Assembly: GCF_020833685.1 (NCBI RefSeq)
Contig: NZ_JACKZY010000001.1
Location: forward strand, 310,001-374,000
Reading direction: 5' to 3'
Length of the DNA stretch: 64,000 nucleotides
Source of the DNA: Nitratireductor sp. B36
Lineage (GTDB): Bacteria > Pseudomonadota > Alphaproteobacteria > Rhizobiales > Rhizobiaceae
Below the pieces are notes generated by a model. It saw only the letters and a list, made by a program, of their open reading frames with translations. It ran no database searches and had not been told where the DNA came from. Position 1 is the first letter of the stretch; every line of letters starts with the position of its first letter. Shown here piece after piece: positions 19,451 through 28,859 of this stretch. Both the position numbers and the translations under genes were made by a program.

Positions 19451-20416
19451 ATGTATGACTGGAACGATCTGAAATATCTCCTGGCAGTGATACGAGCCGG
19501 GTCCACCGCTGCCGCCGCCCGATTGCTGGGTGTCAGCCAGACCACGGTCGCGCGCCGGCTTGATGCTTTGGAACATGCACTGTCCGCGCCCTTGTTCGAG
19601 CGCATGCCGGAGGGGTTTCGGCCCACACAGCTGGCGATGGAGCTCCTGCCCCTCGCAGAGCGGATCGAAGAGCGCGCCTCCAGACTTTCAGATCTGGCGC
19701 GCGCCCACGCTCGTCATTCGCGCCAGGTCTTGAGAATTTCAACCACCCCGCTGCTTGCCGCCTATCTCCTGCCGGACCTTCTCGCACACTACAGGCAGAA
19801 GGTGTCTGAGATCACGATCGAGATCGATACCAGCGACAGCCCCGCCGACCTCGTCCATGGAGAAGCCGACCTGGCCCTGCGTCTTGGCACATTGCCCCAG
19901 AACCCGGAGATCATCCGGTCACGCGTGGGCATCAGCCACTGGACACTTTATGCAAGCCGCGATTTCGTAAGCGTCCACGGTCTACCCACATCGCCGGAAG
20001 CACTCATCGCCTGCCCGCTGGCTGTCGGGGAAGGCGCGCTCGCTCGTATCCTGCCGCTGCAGCGTCTTTCCGAATTGCTTTCCACGCATGCACCTGCGTA
20101 TTGCTGCGACAATCTGGAAGCCCTGATCGCTCTGGTCAGGGCCGGGCTTGCAGCCGCGCCCCTGCCTGTGTGGCTGGCAAACAGGGACCAGACCCTCGTG
20201 CCTCTGCCCGTCACCACCTGCAATGTTGCAGCGCCAATCTGGATGCTGTCTCACGAGCGAAATCGGCACGTTCCCCACATTGTAGCTTTTCGCAAAGTGG
20301 CAACGCATCGTCTTCGCACGATGCGTTGCCAAAATGCCGATCCGGAGAATGCCTCTGATCAGGCTGCATCTTCCTTGGGCCTTACAGGCCCCGCCGCAAC
20401 CGGGAACCCCAGCTGA
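19451..20416 (+). CDS. LysR family transcriptional regulator
   Basis: A 321-residue LysR-type regulator. The N-terminal winged helix is WNDLKYLLAVIRAGSTAAAA followed by RLLGVSQTTVARRLDALE, with the effector-binding domain from about residue 90 (LRISTTPLLAAYLLPDLL, DLALRLGTL). The aspartate-rich DTSDSPADLVHGEADLALR segment fits the group that regulates single neighbouring genes. It starts 65 bases after purL; its last 58 bases overlap the 3' end of the convergent SnoaL-like gene, so the C-terminal tail (beyond about residue 300) may be a run-on extension. Target unknown. Confidence 0.85.
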   Translation: MYDWNDLKYLLAVIRAGSTAAAARLLGVSQTTVARRLDALEHALSAPLFERMPEGFRPTQLAMELLPLAERIEERASRLSDLARAHARHSRQVLRISTTPLLAAYLLPDLLAHYRQKVSEITIEIDTSDSPADLVHGEADLALRLGTLPQNPEIIRSRVGISHWTLYASRDFVSVHGLPTSPEALIACPLAVGEGALARILPLQRLSELLSTHAPAYCCDNLEALIALVRAGLAAAPLPVWLANRDQTLVPLPVTTCNVAAPIWMLSHERNRHVPHIVAFRKVATHRLRTMRCQNADPENASDQAASSLGLTGPAATGNPS

Positions 20417-20811
20417 CGCGCCTGCGCAGCCGCGTCGCGCACCCCCCAACGCTTCTGGACCTGATTGTTCTCGATCTCGAACCACTCCATGGCCACCAGC
20501 TCATAGCTGTTGCCCGTAGGGGCATCGAAATCGAGGAATGGCGCAGTCCAGCGTCCCGTTTCGCGAAAACGGACGGCAGCCCTGTTCTTCTCCACCACGC
20601 AGTCCTCAACCACCAGCCTCATGTTGAGGGAATCATGAAGCTGACGCCAGATGGAGGCGGCGAACGAGAAGGCACCCGTCCCCGTCACGCCCTGAATTTC
20701 GCAGTCAGGCGCGAAGATCTGCCTCAAACGCTCGATGTCGCCATGGTTCATCGCCTCGACATAGGCGTCGATGACATCCCTCACGCCCTGTTCCTTGCTC
20801 TCTACTGTCAT
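20359..20811 (-). CDS. SnoaL/NTF2-like protein
   Basis: A 150-residue protein of the SnoaL-like NTF2 superfamily: VRDVIDAYVEAMNHGDIERLR, QIFAPDCEIQG, and the beta-sheet part ending YELVAMEWFEIENNQVQKRWGVRD are typical. These folds bind small hydrophobic ligands or catalyse isomerisation/hydrolysis; no specific reaction can be assigned. ATG at 20811 has AAAGGA six bases upstream; an open frame to 20970 lacks a site. Its 3' end overlaps the convergent LysR gene by 58 bases. Confidence 0.78.
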   Translation of the reverse strand: MTVESKEQGVRDVIDAYVEAMNHGDIERLRQIFAPDCEIQGVTGTGAFSFAASIWRQLHDSLNMRLVVEDCVVEKNRAAVRFRETGRWTAPFLDFDAPTGNSYELVAMEWFEIENNQVQKRWGVRDAAAQARQLGFPVAAGPVRPKEDAA

Positions 20812-21006
20812 GTCTGTTCCTTTGGAAAACCGCCCGTTCGGCGGCGCATCCTCATGCGTCTGATCGGGTGCTCGCTTCAACGGAACTTGTTGCAGCCCCC
20901 TTCTGCAAATCTGTGGTCCAGATTGCGCAATTCTCCCCACTCGATTGACCTTGTCGGCGCCAGACGCCATATCTCGATTGAGAACACTTCAGGAGGCACC
21001 GCATCC

Positions 21007-21240
21007 ATGGCCATGAACGCCGCCGACATTGAACGCCTGATCAAGGAAGGCATCCCTGACGCCAAGGTCACGATCCGCGATTTGGCTGGAGACGGGGACC
21101 ATTACGCGGCGGAAGTGGTGGCAGAGAGCTTTAGAGGCAAATCCCGCGTGCAGCAGCATCAGATGGTCTACAATGCCCTGAAGGGCAATATGGGCGGAGC
21201 TCTTCATGCGCTCGCCCTCCAGACCAGCGCCCCCGATTGA
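21007..21240 (+). CDS. BolA family protein
   Basis: A 77-residue BolA/IbaG-like protein: ADIERLIKEGIPDAKVTIRD, then DHYAAEVVAESFRGKSRVQQHQMVYNAL with the conserved His of the RVxxHQ motif, ending in ALALQTSAPD. BolA proteins pair with monothiol glutaredoxins to bind a [2Fe-2S] cluster, and the grxD gene is next. AGGAGG lies about ten bases before ATG 21007; ATG 21013 is possible. The pairing with grxD after purL is common in Rhizobiales; here LysR and SnoaL genes lie between. Confidence 0.93.
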   Translation: MAMNAADIERLIKEGIPDAKVTIRDLAGDGDHYAAEVVAESFRGKSRVQQHQMVYNALKGNMGGALHALALQTSAPD

Positions 21241-21350
21241 GCGAGAAAAAAGTTTTTATCCGTCGGCGTTGCACCGCAATGGATGGTGCAATACATAACG
21301 GTTAACAAGTGAAACGCCGGGCCTTTACCCCGGTCAGATGAGGATTTGCG

Positions 21351-21686
21351 ATGACCGGCATCAACGAATTCATCGATAATGAAGTCAAAAGCAGCGACGT
21401 TGTGCTTTTCATGAAGGGCACACCCGGCTTTCCGCAGTGCGGCTTTTCCGGCCAGGTGGTTCAGATCCTCGACTATCTTGACGTCGACTATAAGGGTGTC
21501 AACGTTCTGACCTCCGACGAACTGCGCCAGGGTATCAAGGATTATTCCAACTGGCCCACCATTCCGCAGCTCTACGTGAAGGGTGAATTCGTGGGCGGTT
21601 GCGACATTATCCGGGAAATGTTCCAGGCAGGTGAGCTGCAGGCTTTCCTGAACGAGAAGGGCGTGGCTGCCAAAGGCGCCGCCTGA
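21351..21686 (+). CDS. grxD: monothiol glutaredoxin GrxD
   Basis: A 111-residue Grx4-type glutaredoxin with the diagnostic CGFS active site (Cys30 in [13 protein letters not shown]) and the glutathione-binding [19 protein letters not shown] block. It carries or transfers a [2Fe-2S] cluster, normally with BolA, whose gene is 110 bases upstream. GAGG lies before the ATG. Two hairpin terminators follow. Confidence 0.96.
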   Translation: MTGINEFIDNEVKSSDVVLFMKGTPGFPQCGFSGQVVQILDYLDVDYKGVNVLTSDELRQGIKDYSNWPTIPQLYVKGEFVGGCDIIREMFQAGELQAFLNEKGVAAKGAA

Positions 21687-21701
21687 TTTCGATACCGGAT
21701 T

Positions 21702-21765
21702 AGCGCCCCTGTCGGGGCGCTTGCTTTCTTTTGTAGATGCGTTGGCGTTCGCCAGCGCATTTTTT
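21702..21765 (+). terminator. two tandem terminators after grxD
   Basis: The first hairpin has arms AGCGCCCC (21702-21709) and GGGGCGCT (21714-21721) with a T-rich tail. The second, at 21737-21760, pairs ATGCGTTGGCG with CGCCAGCGCAT (one G-T pair) and is followed by six T. The second is the stronger terminator. Confidence 0.82.
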
Positions 21766-21927
21766 CGCGTCGGTAACTGGTTTCCCGTTTCACTGCCGGC
21801 GTTTGTTGTGGCCCCGAGCGCGGTTTCTCGCCTCGGATGGGGTCGCAGCGCCTGCTTGCATTAGCGCGGCCGACTGTCGCCACGAGCAGGCTTGATTGCG
21901 TATACCTGATGATCGTTGGAGAGTCAT

Positions 21928-23172
21928 ATGAACAAGCCCGTTTCAAATGAAGCCTTGCAACCCCAGAGATCCCTGGGTCGGGCGGAATTCATTGCGCTTG
22001 CGGCTGCGCTCATGTCGCTGAATGCGCTTGCCATCGACATCATGCTTCCAGCTCTTCAGCAGATTGGCGCCGAGCTTGGCGTGGATGATGAAAACGCTCG
22101 CCAATACATCGTCACCGCCTATATCGCCGGCCTTGGCGGGGGCCAACTCGTTTTCGGTCCGGTTTCCGACCGCTTCGGTCGCCGCGCGCCATTGTTCTTT
22201 GGCCTCGTTCTCTATGTATCAGCGGCGCTGATCGCAGCGATCTCCCCCAGCTTCGCCTTCATCCTCGTTCTGCGCTTCCTTCAGGGCATCGGGGCAGCAA
22301 CGACGCGCGTCATCGCCGTCTCCGCAATTCGCGATGTTTTTGGCGGACGCCAGATGGCCGAAGTCCTTTCCATGGTCATGATGGTGTTCATGGTGATACC
22401 GGTCATCGCGCCGAGCATTGGCCAGATCATCATGATTTTTGGCGACTGGTCCGAGATCTTTCTCGCCATGGCGGTCCTGGCGGTGGTCTTTGGCACATGG
22501 GCCGCGCTTCGGCTTCCAGAGACACTTTCACCTGAGAACCGGCGTGAGCTAACGGTCTCATCGGTCACCAAGGGCTTCGCCTACGTCCTGACCAACCGGA
22601 TCGCTCTTTGCTACACGCTCGCGACGACCAGCATCTTCGGTGCGCTTTTCGGGTTCATCAGTTCAGCGCAGCAGATCTATACCGATACGTTCGACCTGGC
22701 GGACTGGTTTCCGATCCTGTTTGCCATCGGAGCCGGCCTCATGGCTGTCTCGTCCTTCACCAATTCGCGGCTGGTGGGGCGAATCGGCATGCGCCGCCTC
22801 TCCCATACGGCGCTTGTCGGGTTCACGCTCGTCAGCTTCCTGTGGCTGGTGCTTGCCATGGTGGGCTATATGCCGTTTGCACTCTTCTTCGTGTTGTTCT
22901 CTGTCGCCATGTTTCAGTTTGGCTGGGTCGGTGCGAACTTCAATTCGATCGCCATGGAACCTCTGGGCCATGTGGCCGGCACCGCGGCAGCAACGCAAGG
23001 GTTTCTGACCACGCTTGGCGGAGGTTTGATCGGCGCTCTGGTCGGCCAATCCTTCGATGGATCCACCGTGCCGCTGGCCGCCGGTTATTTTCTCACCGGT
23101 GCCGTGGCCATCGTTCTTGTTCTGATCGGCGAACGCGGTCGCATGTTCCACGCGGTCAATCCGCCCGTGTGA
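21928..23172 (+). CDS. Bcr/CflA-type multidrug efflux MFS transporter
   Basis: A 414-residue major facilitator protein with 12 hydrophobic segments. The opening ([20 protein letters not shown], then [14 protein letters not shown]) and [13 protein letters not shown], the MFS loop 2-3 motif, place it in the drug:H+ antiporter DHA1 group near Bcr/Cfl[22 protein letters not shown] is the motif B region. ATG at 21928 has GGAGAG five bases upstream. It is convergent with ttcA, and the last 17 bases overlap. Substrate unknown. Confidence 0.88.
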   Translation: MNKPVSNEALQPQRSLGRAEFIALAAALMSLNALAIDIMLPALQQIGAELGVDDENARQYIVTAYIAGLGGGQLVFGPVSDRFGRRAPLFFGLVLYVSAALIAAISPSFAFILVLRFLQGIGAATTRVIAVSAIRDVFGGRQMAEVLSMVMMVFMVIPVIAPSIGQIIMIFGDWSEIFLAMAVLAVVFGTWAALRLPETLSPENRRELTVSSVTKGFAYVLTNRIALCYTLATTSIFGALFGFISSAQQIYTDTFDLADWFPILFAIGAGLMAVSSFTNSRLVGRIGMRRLSHTALVGFTLVSFLWLVLAMVGYMPFALFFVLFSVAMFQFGWVGANFNSIAMEPLGHVAGTAAATQGFLTTLGGGLIGALVGQSFDGSTVPLAAGYFLTGAVAIVLVLIGERGRMFHAVNPPV

Positions 23173-24034
23173 GCCCCGCAAAGTCGAACAGGTTCCGGTC
23201 AAGCAGGTGAGACGGGCGCGCATTGGTCAGCGCCCGGATCATCGTGTCCTTGCGTCCTGGCATGCGACTTTCGATATCCGTCAGCATCGCCTTCATGGCG
23301 TTGCGCTGAAGGCCGTCCTGACTGCCGCAAAGGTCGCAGGGAATGATGGGGAACTTCATGGCCTCGGCGAATTTGGCCAGATCTGCCTCCGCACAATAGC
23401 TCAGCGGACGCAGCACCATGACATCGCCCTCATCGTTCAACAGCTTGGGCGGCATCGCCGCAAGCCGCCCACCATGAAACAGGTTCATGAAAAAGGTTTC
23501 GAGAATGTCCTCTCGGTGATGGCCAAGCACGAGTGAGGAGCAACCCTCCTCCCGCGCAATCCGGTAGAGATGCCCGCGCCGAAGACGTGAACACAGCGAG
23601 CAATAAGTGCTTGATTCGGGAAGTTTCTCCGTCACCACCGAATAGGTGTCCTGGTATTCGATCCGGTGCGCGACACCGATACTGTCGAGATACTCCGGCA
23701 GAATGTGTTTTGGAAAATTCGGCTGTCCCTGATCCAGATTGCAGGCGAGAAGTTCAACTGGCAAAAGCCCGCGCCACTGCAGATCCATCAGCACGGCCAG
23801 AAGTCCGTAGGAATCCTTTCCTCCCGAAAGTGCTACCAGCCAGCGCTCACCGGGTTTCACCATGGCGAAATCCTCGATCGCCTGACGCGTCTGGCGCAAC
23901 AGACGCTTGCGCAGCTTGTTGAATTCCACCGAAGACGGCATGCCGTGCATGAACGGTGGAGTGTCTTGCGCCGCATCCGCCTCTGCGTCCGTCATATCGA
24001 TCGGTTCTTTCGATTGCGCCAAAGTGGTATGCAT
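23156..24034 (-). CDS. ttcA: tRNA 2-thiocytidine(32) synthetase TtcA
   Basis: TtcA uses ATP and a [4Fe-4S] cluster to thiolate cytidine 32 in tRNA. The 292-residue protein shows the PP-loop SGGKDS (70-75) and the two cysteine pairs of the cluster region, C145/C148 in [12 protein letters not shown] and C233/C236 in [10 protein letters not shown], plus [18 protein letters not shown]. The length fits the family. ATG at 24034 is preferred over a GTG two codons earlier. Convergent with, and overlapping by 17 bases, the MFS gene. Confidence 0.93.
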   Translation of the reverse strand: MHTTLAQSKEPIDMTDAEADAAQDTPPFMHGMPSSVEFNKLRKRLLRQTRQAIEDFAMVKPGERWLVALSGGKDSYGLLAVLMDLQWRGLLPVELLACNLDQGQPNFPKHILPEYLDSIGVAHRIEYQDTYSVVTEKLPESSTYCSLCSRLRRGHLYRIAREEGCSSLVLGHHREDILETFFMNLFHGGRLAAMPPKLLNDEGDVMVLRPLSYCAEADLAKFAEAMKFPIIPCDLCGSQDGLQRNAMKAMLTDIESRMPGRKDTMIRALTNARPSHLLDRNLFDFAGLTRAD

Positions 24035-24145
24035 GGACACGCCTCTGTCGGTACATATGATTTCGCGTCTTCCTATCAGAAGCCTTGCGGCAAGGCGACT
24101 TAACGAATAGGCATTTTCAACTTTCTATTGGCAGAACATCGTTTG

Positions 24146-25159
24146 ATGGAGATTGCGCGCGTGGCCCAGCGGCTCGACATTCTGGTTCCTTTCCTCAACG
24201 AACGGGAGAGCGTTGCCGGGTTCAGCGCCCTGGCAAGCGAGCTTGCTGCACAGGTCAAGCAGCGCTTTGACCTCGACACGCATTTCATCTTCATCGATGA
24301 CGGAAGCACGGATGAAGGCGGCGCACTATATGGCGAGCACATGACCGGCCATTGGTCCCTCATCACGCTTGCGCGCAATTTCGGCAAGGAAACGGCGATC
24401 CTTGCCGGCCTCGATCATTCGGAGGGAGATTATGTCCTGCTCATGGATGCCGATCTCCAGCATACGGTGGATGTCGCCCTCGACATGATCGACCGCATCA
24501 CTCACGATCCCGATCTCGACATGGTCTATGCAGTTCGCGCAGACCGTGCCGAGAGCCGCACGCTGGGGCGGTACCTTGCCAACGGTTTCTACTGGCTGAT
24601 CAATATGGGTCAGCGGTACGAGATCCCGGCCAATGCCGGCGATTTCCGTGTCATGACGAGCCGCTTTGCCGCGGCACTGCGCCAGTTGCGTGATCAGCGC
24701 CGCTTCAACAAGGGGCTTTACGCCTGGACCGGCTTCAAGCAGGAACGCATCCTCTACAAACCGGCCGAACGGCAAGGTGGCGAAAGCAAGTGGTCGCGGC
24801 GTCGTTTGATCGCCTTTTCTCTGGAAGGGTTCACCTCGTTCTCCGTTGTGCCCTTGCGCATGGTCTCGCTGTTCGGCACCGGTGTTGCGGTGCTCGGCTT
24901 TCTCTACGGCATCAAGATCCTTCTGGAGGTTCTGTTCACCGGTGTCTCCGTTCCCGGCTATCCCAGTCTGATCGTGGCGGTACTGGTTCTGGGCGGTCTC
25001 AACCTGGCTCTGACGGGCCTTGTGGGCGAGTATGTCTGGTCCGCGTTGAGTGAGGCGAAGAACAGGCCGAATTACATCGTGAAGTCCATCACGGGCTCTG
25101 GGGCCTCTGCACCTTCGGCCACGAAAGAGCGCAAGCCGCGCAAGGCAACCCATGGCTGA
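24146..25159 (+). CDS. polyprenyl-phosphate glycosyltransferase (GT2, DPM synthase-like)
   Basis: A 337-residue GT-A glycosyltransferase of the GtrB/DPM1/FlmF type, which transfers a sugar from a nucleotide donor to undecaprenyl phosphate at the inner membrane. Landmarks are LDILVPFLNERESV, FIDDGSTDEG, LARNFGKETAILAGLDHS, the catalytic LLMDADLQH, and TLGRYLANGFYWLINM. Two C-terminal membrane helices follow (VSLFGTGVAVLGFLYGIKIL and LIVAVLVLGGLNLALTGLVG) that anchor it. The ATG of the deacetylase gene overlaps its 3' end by 8 bases. With that gene, gtrA and the GT39 gene it forms a lipid-linked sugar cassette. Start ATG 24146 chosen; no strong ribosome site. Confidence 0.88.
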   Translation: MEIARVAQRLDILVPFLNERESVAGFSALASELAAQVKQRFDLDTHFIFIDDGSTDEGGALYGEHMTGHWSLITLARNFGKETAILAGLDHSEGDYVLLMDADLQHTVDVALDMIDRITHDPDLDMVYAVRADRAESRTLGRYLANGFYWLINMGQRYEIPANAGDFRVMTSRFAAALRQLRDQRRFNKGLYAWTGFKQERILYKPAERQGGESKWSRRRLIAFSLEGFTSFSVVPLRMVSLFGTGVAVLGFLYGIKILLEVLFTGVSVPGYPSLIVAVLVLGGLNLALTGLVGEYVWSALSEAKNRPNYIVKSITGSGASAPSATKERKPRKATHG

Positions 25160-25961
25160 GCCCGGCGCCCGCTCGATCTGGCTGATCGCGGATGACTATG
25201 GATTTTCGCCCGGTGTCAGCGAGACCATCCGCGCGCTGCTGGAAGCCGGACGCCTGAGCGGCACGGGCTGCATGACCCTCTTCGATGACTGGTCGAACGA
25301 GGCCGGCGCCCTTTCCACGATCGGCGGTCCATTCGCGGTCGGCATGCATCTCACCCTCACAGACTTCCCTGCCCTATCCACGGGCCGGACCATGCCGGAT
25401 CTGAAACGCCTTCTTGGCAACGCAGAAGCGGACGCCATCATGTCCGAGGCCGATGCCCAGCTGGCGCGCTTTCGCGAGGCGTTCGGGCGAGATCCCGATT
25501 TCATTGACGGCCATCAGCATGTCCATTTCCTACCACCCGTGCGACAGTGGCTGATCCAACGGTTTGCAGATGTTCCGAGCGACAAGCGCCCATGGTTGCG
25601 TGGTGCTCCGACCCTGCGCGCAGCGCCTGCTCTTGTGAAAGCCAAGATCGTTGTCGCACGTTTGCTCGCGCGCAACTTCGACGCGGAAATGCGGCGGCAT
25701 GGTTTTAACGTCGAGGGACCGCTCTGCGGCTTCTATGACTGGCGCCGCCCGGGTGCGTTCGCCCGCGCGCTCGATCTCTTCATAGACAAGGCTCCCAATG
25801 GCGCCGTTGTCATGTGTCATCCCGGCACGGTGGATGCGGTTCTTCGCAGCCGGGACGTGTTCACCGATGCCCGCAACGAAGAACGCGATGCGCTCGCTTC
25901 GGAGGCTTTCCCCTTGCGCCTGCAGAGTGCCGGCCTCGTTCTGAAGCGGGCGGCGTCATGA
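25152..25961 (+). CDS. ChbG/HpnK (YdjC) family carbohydrate deacetylase
   Basis: A 269-residue metal-dependent deacetylase of the YdjC/ChbG/HpnK family. The metal and catalytic residues are present: Asp14-Asp15 in IADDYGF, His66 in VGMHLTLTD, His121/His123/His125 in DGHQHVHFLP, and the late MCHPG. Relatives include NaxD of Francisella and LgmC of Bordetella, which deacetylate an undecaprenyl-phosphate-linked N-acetyl sugar. Position between a DPM-like glycosyltransferase and GtrA gene, with 4-8-base overlaps on both sides, supports a lipid-linked substrate. That substrate is inferred. Confidence 0.87.
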   Translation: MAEPGARSIWLIADDYGFSPGVSETIRALLEAGRLSGTGCMTLFDDWSNEAGALSTIGGPFAVGMHLTLTDFPALSTGRTMPDLKRLLGNAEADAIMSEADAQLARFREAFGRDPDFIDGHQHVHFLPPVRQWLIQRFADVPSDKRPWLRGAPTLRAAPALVKAKIVVARLLARNFDAEMRRHGFNVEGPLCGFYDWRRPGAFARALDLFIDKAPNGAVVMCHPGTVDAVLRSRDVFTDARNEERDALASEAFPLRLQSAGLVLKRAAS

Positions 25962-26359
25962 ACCATCAGGCCAATCGCCCATTTGCAAGCAAGCTTGGTC
26001 GGTTTGCAATTGTCGGGCTTTTGAACACGGTGATAGACCTTGCCACCTTCAGCGCACTTGTCGCGCTGTCGGTTCCAGCACTGCTTGCCAATTTTCTCGG
26101 CTGGACTGTTGCCGTGATATTTTCCTTCGTGGCCAACTCACGCTGGACATTCGAGCGTACAAAGCGCTTCAACCTTCACCGGGCTTTTGCGAAATTTGCG
26201 GTCAGCGGGAGCATCATCTCACTCGGATCATCGACACTCGCCGTTTATCTCCTGCCACCGTTCACGGGCTTGTTCGCGGCCAAACTCATCGGCATTGTCG
26301 TCGGTGCGATCCTCAATTTTTTTGCCGCCCGCTGGTCGATCGAAAATCGGGTAATTTAA
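25958..26359 (+). CDS. GtrA family membrane protein (probable lipid-linked sugar flippase)
   Basis: A 133-residue GtrA-like protein with four membrane helices: FAIVGLLNTVIDLATFSALV (about 16-35), LANFLGWTVAVIFSFVANSRWTF split around 43-65, a third near 80-98 and AAKLIGIVVGAILNFFAARW near 107-126. The NSRWTF motif after helix 2 is characteristic. GtrA proteins are thought to move undecaprenyl-phosphate sugars across the inner membrane. ATG overlaps the stop of the deacetylase gene (ATGA). It converges on the GT39 gene with a 71-base gap. Confidence 0.88.
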   Translation: MNHQANRPFASKLGRFAIVGLLNTVIDLATFSALVALSVPALLANFLGWTVAVIFSFVANSRWTFERTKRFNLHRAFAKFAVSGSIISLGSSTLAVYLLPPFTGLFAAKLIGIVVGAILNFFAARWSIENRVI

Positions 26360-26430
26360 CGAGCTTTCGGACGAAACGGACCGGTTTTAGCTCGAATTCC
26401 GGCAAACCGAGCCATTTTCGGAAAAATGCT

Positions 26431-27921
26431 TCAAAGCCCGCTGCCGGCGGGTGGAACAAAGAAAATCCGCACCGTCCAGTTTCTGTCTCCGCCAAAGCCG
26501 GGAACCGTCAGGTCCTGCGTATCGCGCCCGCCGCTCGATAACTCTATCGCCTTGTTCAAACAGCCTTTCTGGCCTTCGAAGCAGGCAATCAGCATCCCTT
26601 TCTGAGCGACATCCTCGGGACTGATCCAGGGCGTTAGCGCATAGGAGTTCGCCTGCATGGAATAGGGGCGAGAAGCCGTGTAGAACGTCATTCCGCTGGC
26701 CAAAATCTTGTCACCGGCCACATAGGTGAGTGGCGTGTCATACCGCGCATACCACGCGCTCTCAATCTGAACCGCGAGTGTCCGAACGGGCACGTTGTTG
26801 TAGTGCGAGGTGTTTTTCGCTTCCTCGGCATAGATGATTGGTGTCAGAGCGAGAAGGCAGGCGCCGTAAAGGACAACGATCGCAGGAATGGCAGGCTTCT
26901 GCACCTCCAGACGTCCAGCCTTGACGAACAGCATAAGAATGGCCGGCGCCGAGAAATAGAGTGGCAGCGCCCACACCGAACTGAACTGCACGGTGAACGC
27001 GATACCAAGCAGAAGCGTCAGCGCTAGGGACCCGAAGCCGGTCCACAAGAGCGCGCGCCCAGTCAGAGTGCTGCGCAGACCAAGAAAAGGTCCTGCGTCA
27101 AACCATGGGCCGCGCCCGTTGCGACGGATGGCGACCAACAAGACAAGAACGGCTGGAAGCAGATAGGCCAAAAGGGCCGCGAGGAACCGCGGGGCGGAGG
27201 TAAGCCCGATCCAAGGGGAGCCGTCTCCCTGTTCGGAGACATAGGTCAACGGCAGAAAATCGTTCGCAAACAGCCAGAGCAGATGCGGAATCATCAGAGC
27301 CAGAAACACAAGGCCTGCGACCCAGACGCCAGGCTTCAAAAGCAGCGTACGCGCCTCGCGATCAAACAGAACATGAAGACAGATCGCACCCAGAAGTGCA
27401 GCCGAAAAATACTTGATCAGCACGGACGCAGCCGCCAGCGCACCCAGGATTACCGCATCGATAAAGCGTTCTCTTTCCAGAAAGCGCAGATAGAACCATA
27501 CCGTCGCGGCCCAGAAAGGAAGCATGGCCGAATTTGCATTGTATTTGATCGCGAGAAATGTGACCGGCGGCAGAAAGAAGAAAAGCGCCGTTGCCAGAAA
27601 CGCGCGCCATGGATCGAGGAACCTGACGGCGATCCGCCAGCTCGCAAACATGAGCGCTGCGCCATTGACCGCCGACAGGAGATAATAGGCCCAGTCGACA
27701 TTGGGAAACACTGCAAACCATGCCGCCGTGATCCAGGCAAACAGCGGCGGGTGCTTGTAGTATCCCTGCTCCCAGGCAATGCCCCAGGAGTAGTTTTCCA
27801 GCATGTCGCCAAAGCCATCGAGATTGAGCTGGGTCAGGCTGGCATAAACCGTCCACAACGCAACGAAAAAGGCCAGCAACAAGCCCATTCGCACGCCGGA
27901 CGCAGCGGCCAGTCCTTTCAT
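26431..27921 (-). CDS. GT39 (ArnT/PMT-like) glycosyltransferase
   Basis: A membrane glycosyltransferase of 496 residues with about 11 helices and a periplasmic C-terminal domain. The N-terminal loop has the acidic catalytic pair region TQLNLDGFGDMLENYSWGIA and then QGYYKHPPLFAW, typical of GT39/ArnT. These enzymes take sugars from a polyprenyl phosphate and place them on lipid A or another periplasmic acceptor. The convergent GT2/deacetylase/gtrA genes would supply the donor. ATG at 27921 has GGGG upstream; a TTG at 27951 would lie inside the rpsD terminator region and is rejected. Confidence 0.87.
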   Translation of the reverse strand: MKGLAAASGVRMGLLLAFFVALWTVYASLTQLNLDGFGDMLENYSWGIAWEQGYYKHPPLFAWITAAWFAVFPNVDWAYYLLSAVNGAALMFASWRIAVRFLDPWRAFLATALFFFLPPVTFLAIKYNANSAMLPFWAATVWFYLRFLERERFIDAVILGALAAASVLIKYFSAALLGAICLHVLFDREARTLLLKPGVWVAGLVFLALMIPHLLWLFANDFLPLTYVSEQGDGSPWIGLTSAPRFLAALLAYLLPAVLVLLVAIRRNGRGPWFDAGPFLGLRSTLTGRALLWTGFGSLALTLLLGIAFTVQFSSVWALPLYFSAPAILMLFVKAGRLEVQKPAIPAIVVLYGACLLALTPIIYAEEAKNTSHYNNVPVRTLAVQIESAWYARYDTPLTYVAGDKILASGMTFYTASRPYSMQANSYALTPWISPEDVAQKGMLIACFEGQKGCLNKAIELSSGGRDTQDLTVPGFGGDRNWTVRIFFVPPAGSGL

Positions 27922-27949
27922 CGCATTACCCCGATAAATCTCTGAAGAC

Positions 27950-27995
27950 AAAAAAGAAGGCGCCCGGCCAATGGCAGGACGCCCCCTTCCGAATT
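27950..27995 (-). terminator. probable terminator of rpsD
   Basis: Reading the minus strand after the rpsD stop, GAAGGGGGCGTCC pairs imperfectly with GGCCGGGCGCCTTC and is followed by six T. It lies about 20 bases downstream of rpsD. Confidence 0.65.
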
Positions 27996-28010
27996 ACCTG
28001 CCGAAACGTA

Positions 28011-28628
28011 TCAGCGCGAGTAGTACTCGACAACCAGGTTCGGCTCCATATGCACGGCGTAGGGCACATCGGAGATCGAAGGCATGCGCAGGTAGGTGGC
28101 GACCATCTTGTTGTGGTCGACCTCGACATAATCCGGAACATCGCGCTCGGCGAGCTGCGTGGCTTCCAGAACGATGGCGAGCTGCTTGGACTTTTCCTTG
28201 ACCTCGATCACGTCACCCGCCTTGCAGCGGTAGGACGGGATGTTGACGCGGCGACCATTGACCAGAATGTGGCCGTGGTTCACGAACTGGCGCGCAGCAA
28301 AGATCGTGGGAACGAATTTGGCGCGGTAGACGATGGCGTCGAGGCGGGACTCCAGGAGACCGATCAGGTTCTCGTTGGTGTCGCCCTTGCGGCGGTTGGC
28401 CTCGTCATAGGTCTTGCGGAACTGCTTTTCCGAAATGTCGCCGTAGTGACCTTTCAGCTTCTGCTTGGCGCGCAGCTGCAGACCGAAGTCCGAAAGCTTG
28501 CCCTTGCGGCGCTGACCGTGCTGGCCGGGGCCAAATTCACGACGGTTGACCGGAGACTTCGGACGGCCCCAGATATTCTCGCCAAGACGGCGATCGAGTT
28601 TGTATTTTGCTGAATGGCGCTTGCTCAT
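28011..28628 (-). CDS. rpsD: 30S ribosomal protein S4
   Basis: A 205-residue S4 protein, the usual bacterial length. It starts [20 protein letters not shown], carries [18 protein letters not shown] and [16 protein letters not shown], and has the S4 RNA-binding domain from about residue 94 ([30 protein letters not shown]). S4 nucleates 30S assembly on the 5' domain of 16S rRNA. ATG at 28628 with GGGAATGCG upstream fits; longer open sequence upstream is not homologous. It stands as a single-gene unit. Confidence 0.98.
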   Translation of the reverse strand: MSKRHSAKYKLDRRLGENIWGRPKSPVNRREFGPGQHGQRRKGKLSDFGLQLRAKQKLKGHYGDISEKQFRKTYDEANRRKGDTNENLIGLLESRLDAIVYRAKFVPTIFAARQFVNHGHILVNGRRVNIPSYRCKAGDVIEVKEKSKQLAIVLEATQLAERDVPDYVEVDHNKMVATYLRMPSISDVPYAVHMEPNLVVEYYSR

Positions 28629-28859
28629 CGCATTCCCTTTCACATCAAAAATCCCGGAGCAAAGAACTCCGGACGAAGGAAACGCGCCCTCCTCTGGCTT
28701 CCGTTTTCGAAACCTGACAGGACATGCCACGCACGCTGATGCGGCTTGTCCACGGGACACGTTAAAAAGCGCGGCAGCCGGAAAGCCATCGCGCTTGTGC
28801 GGGTGATTATTGAAGACCGGAGCAAATGTCAACCGAAACGCGACGACTGCTCAGGAGGT

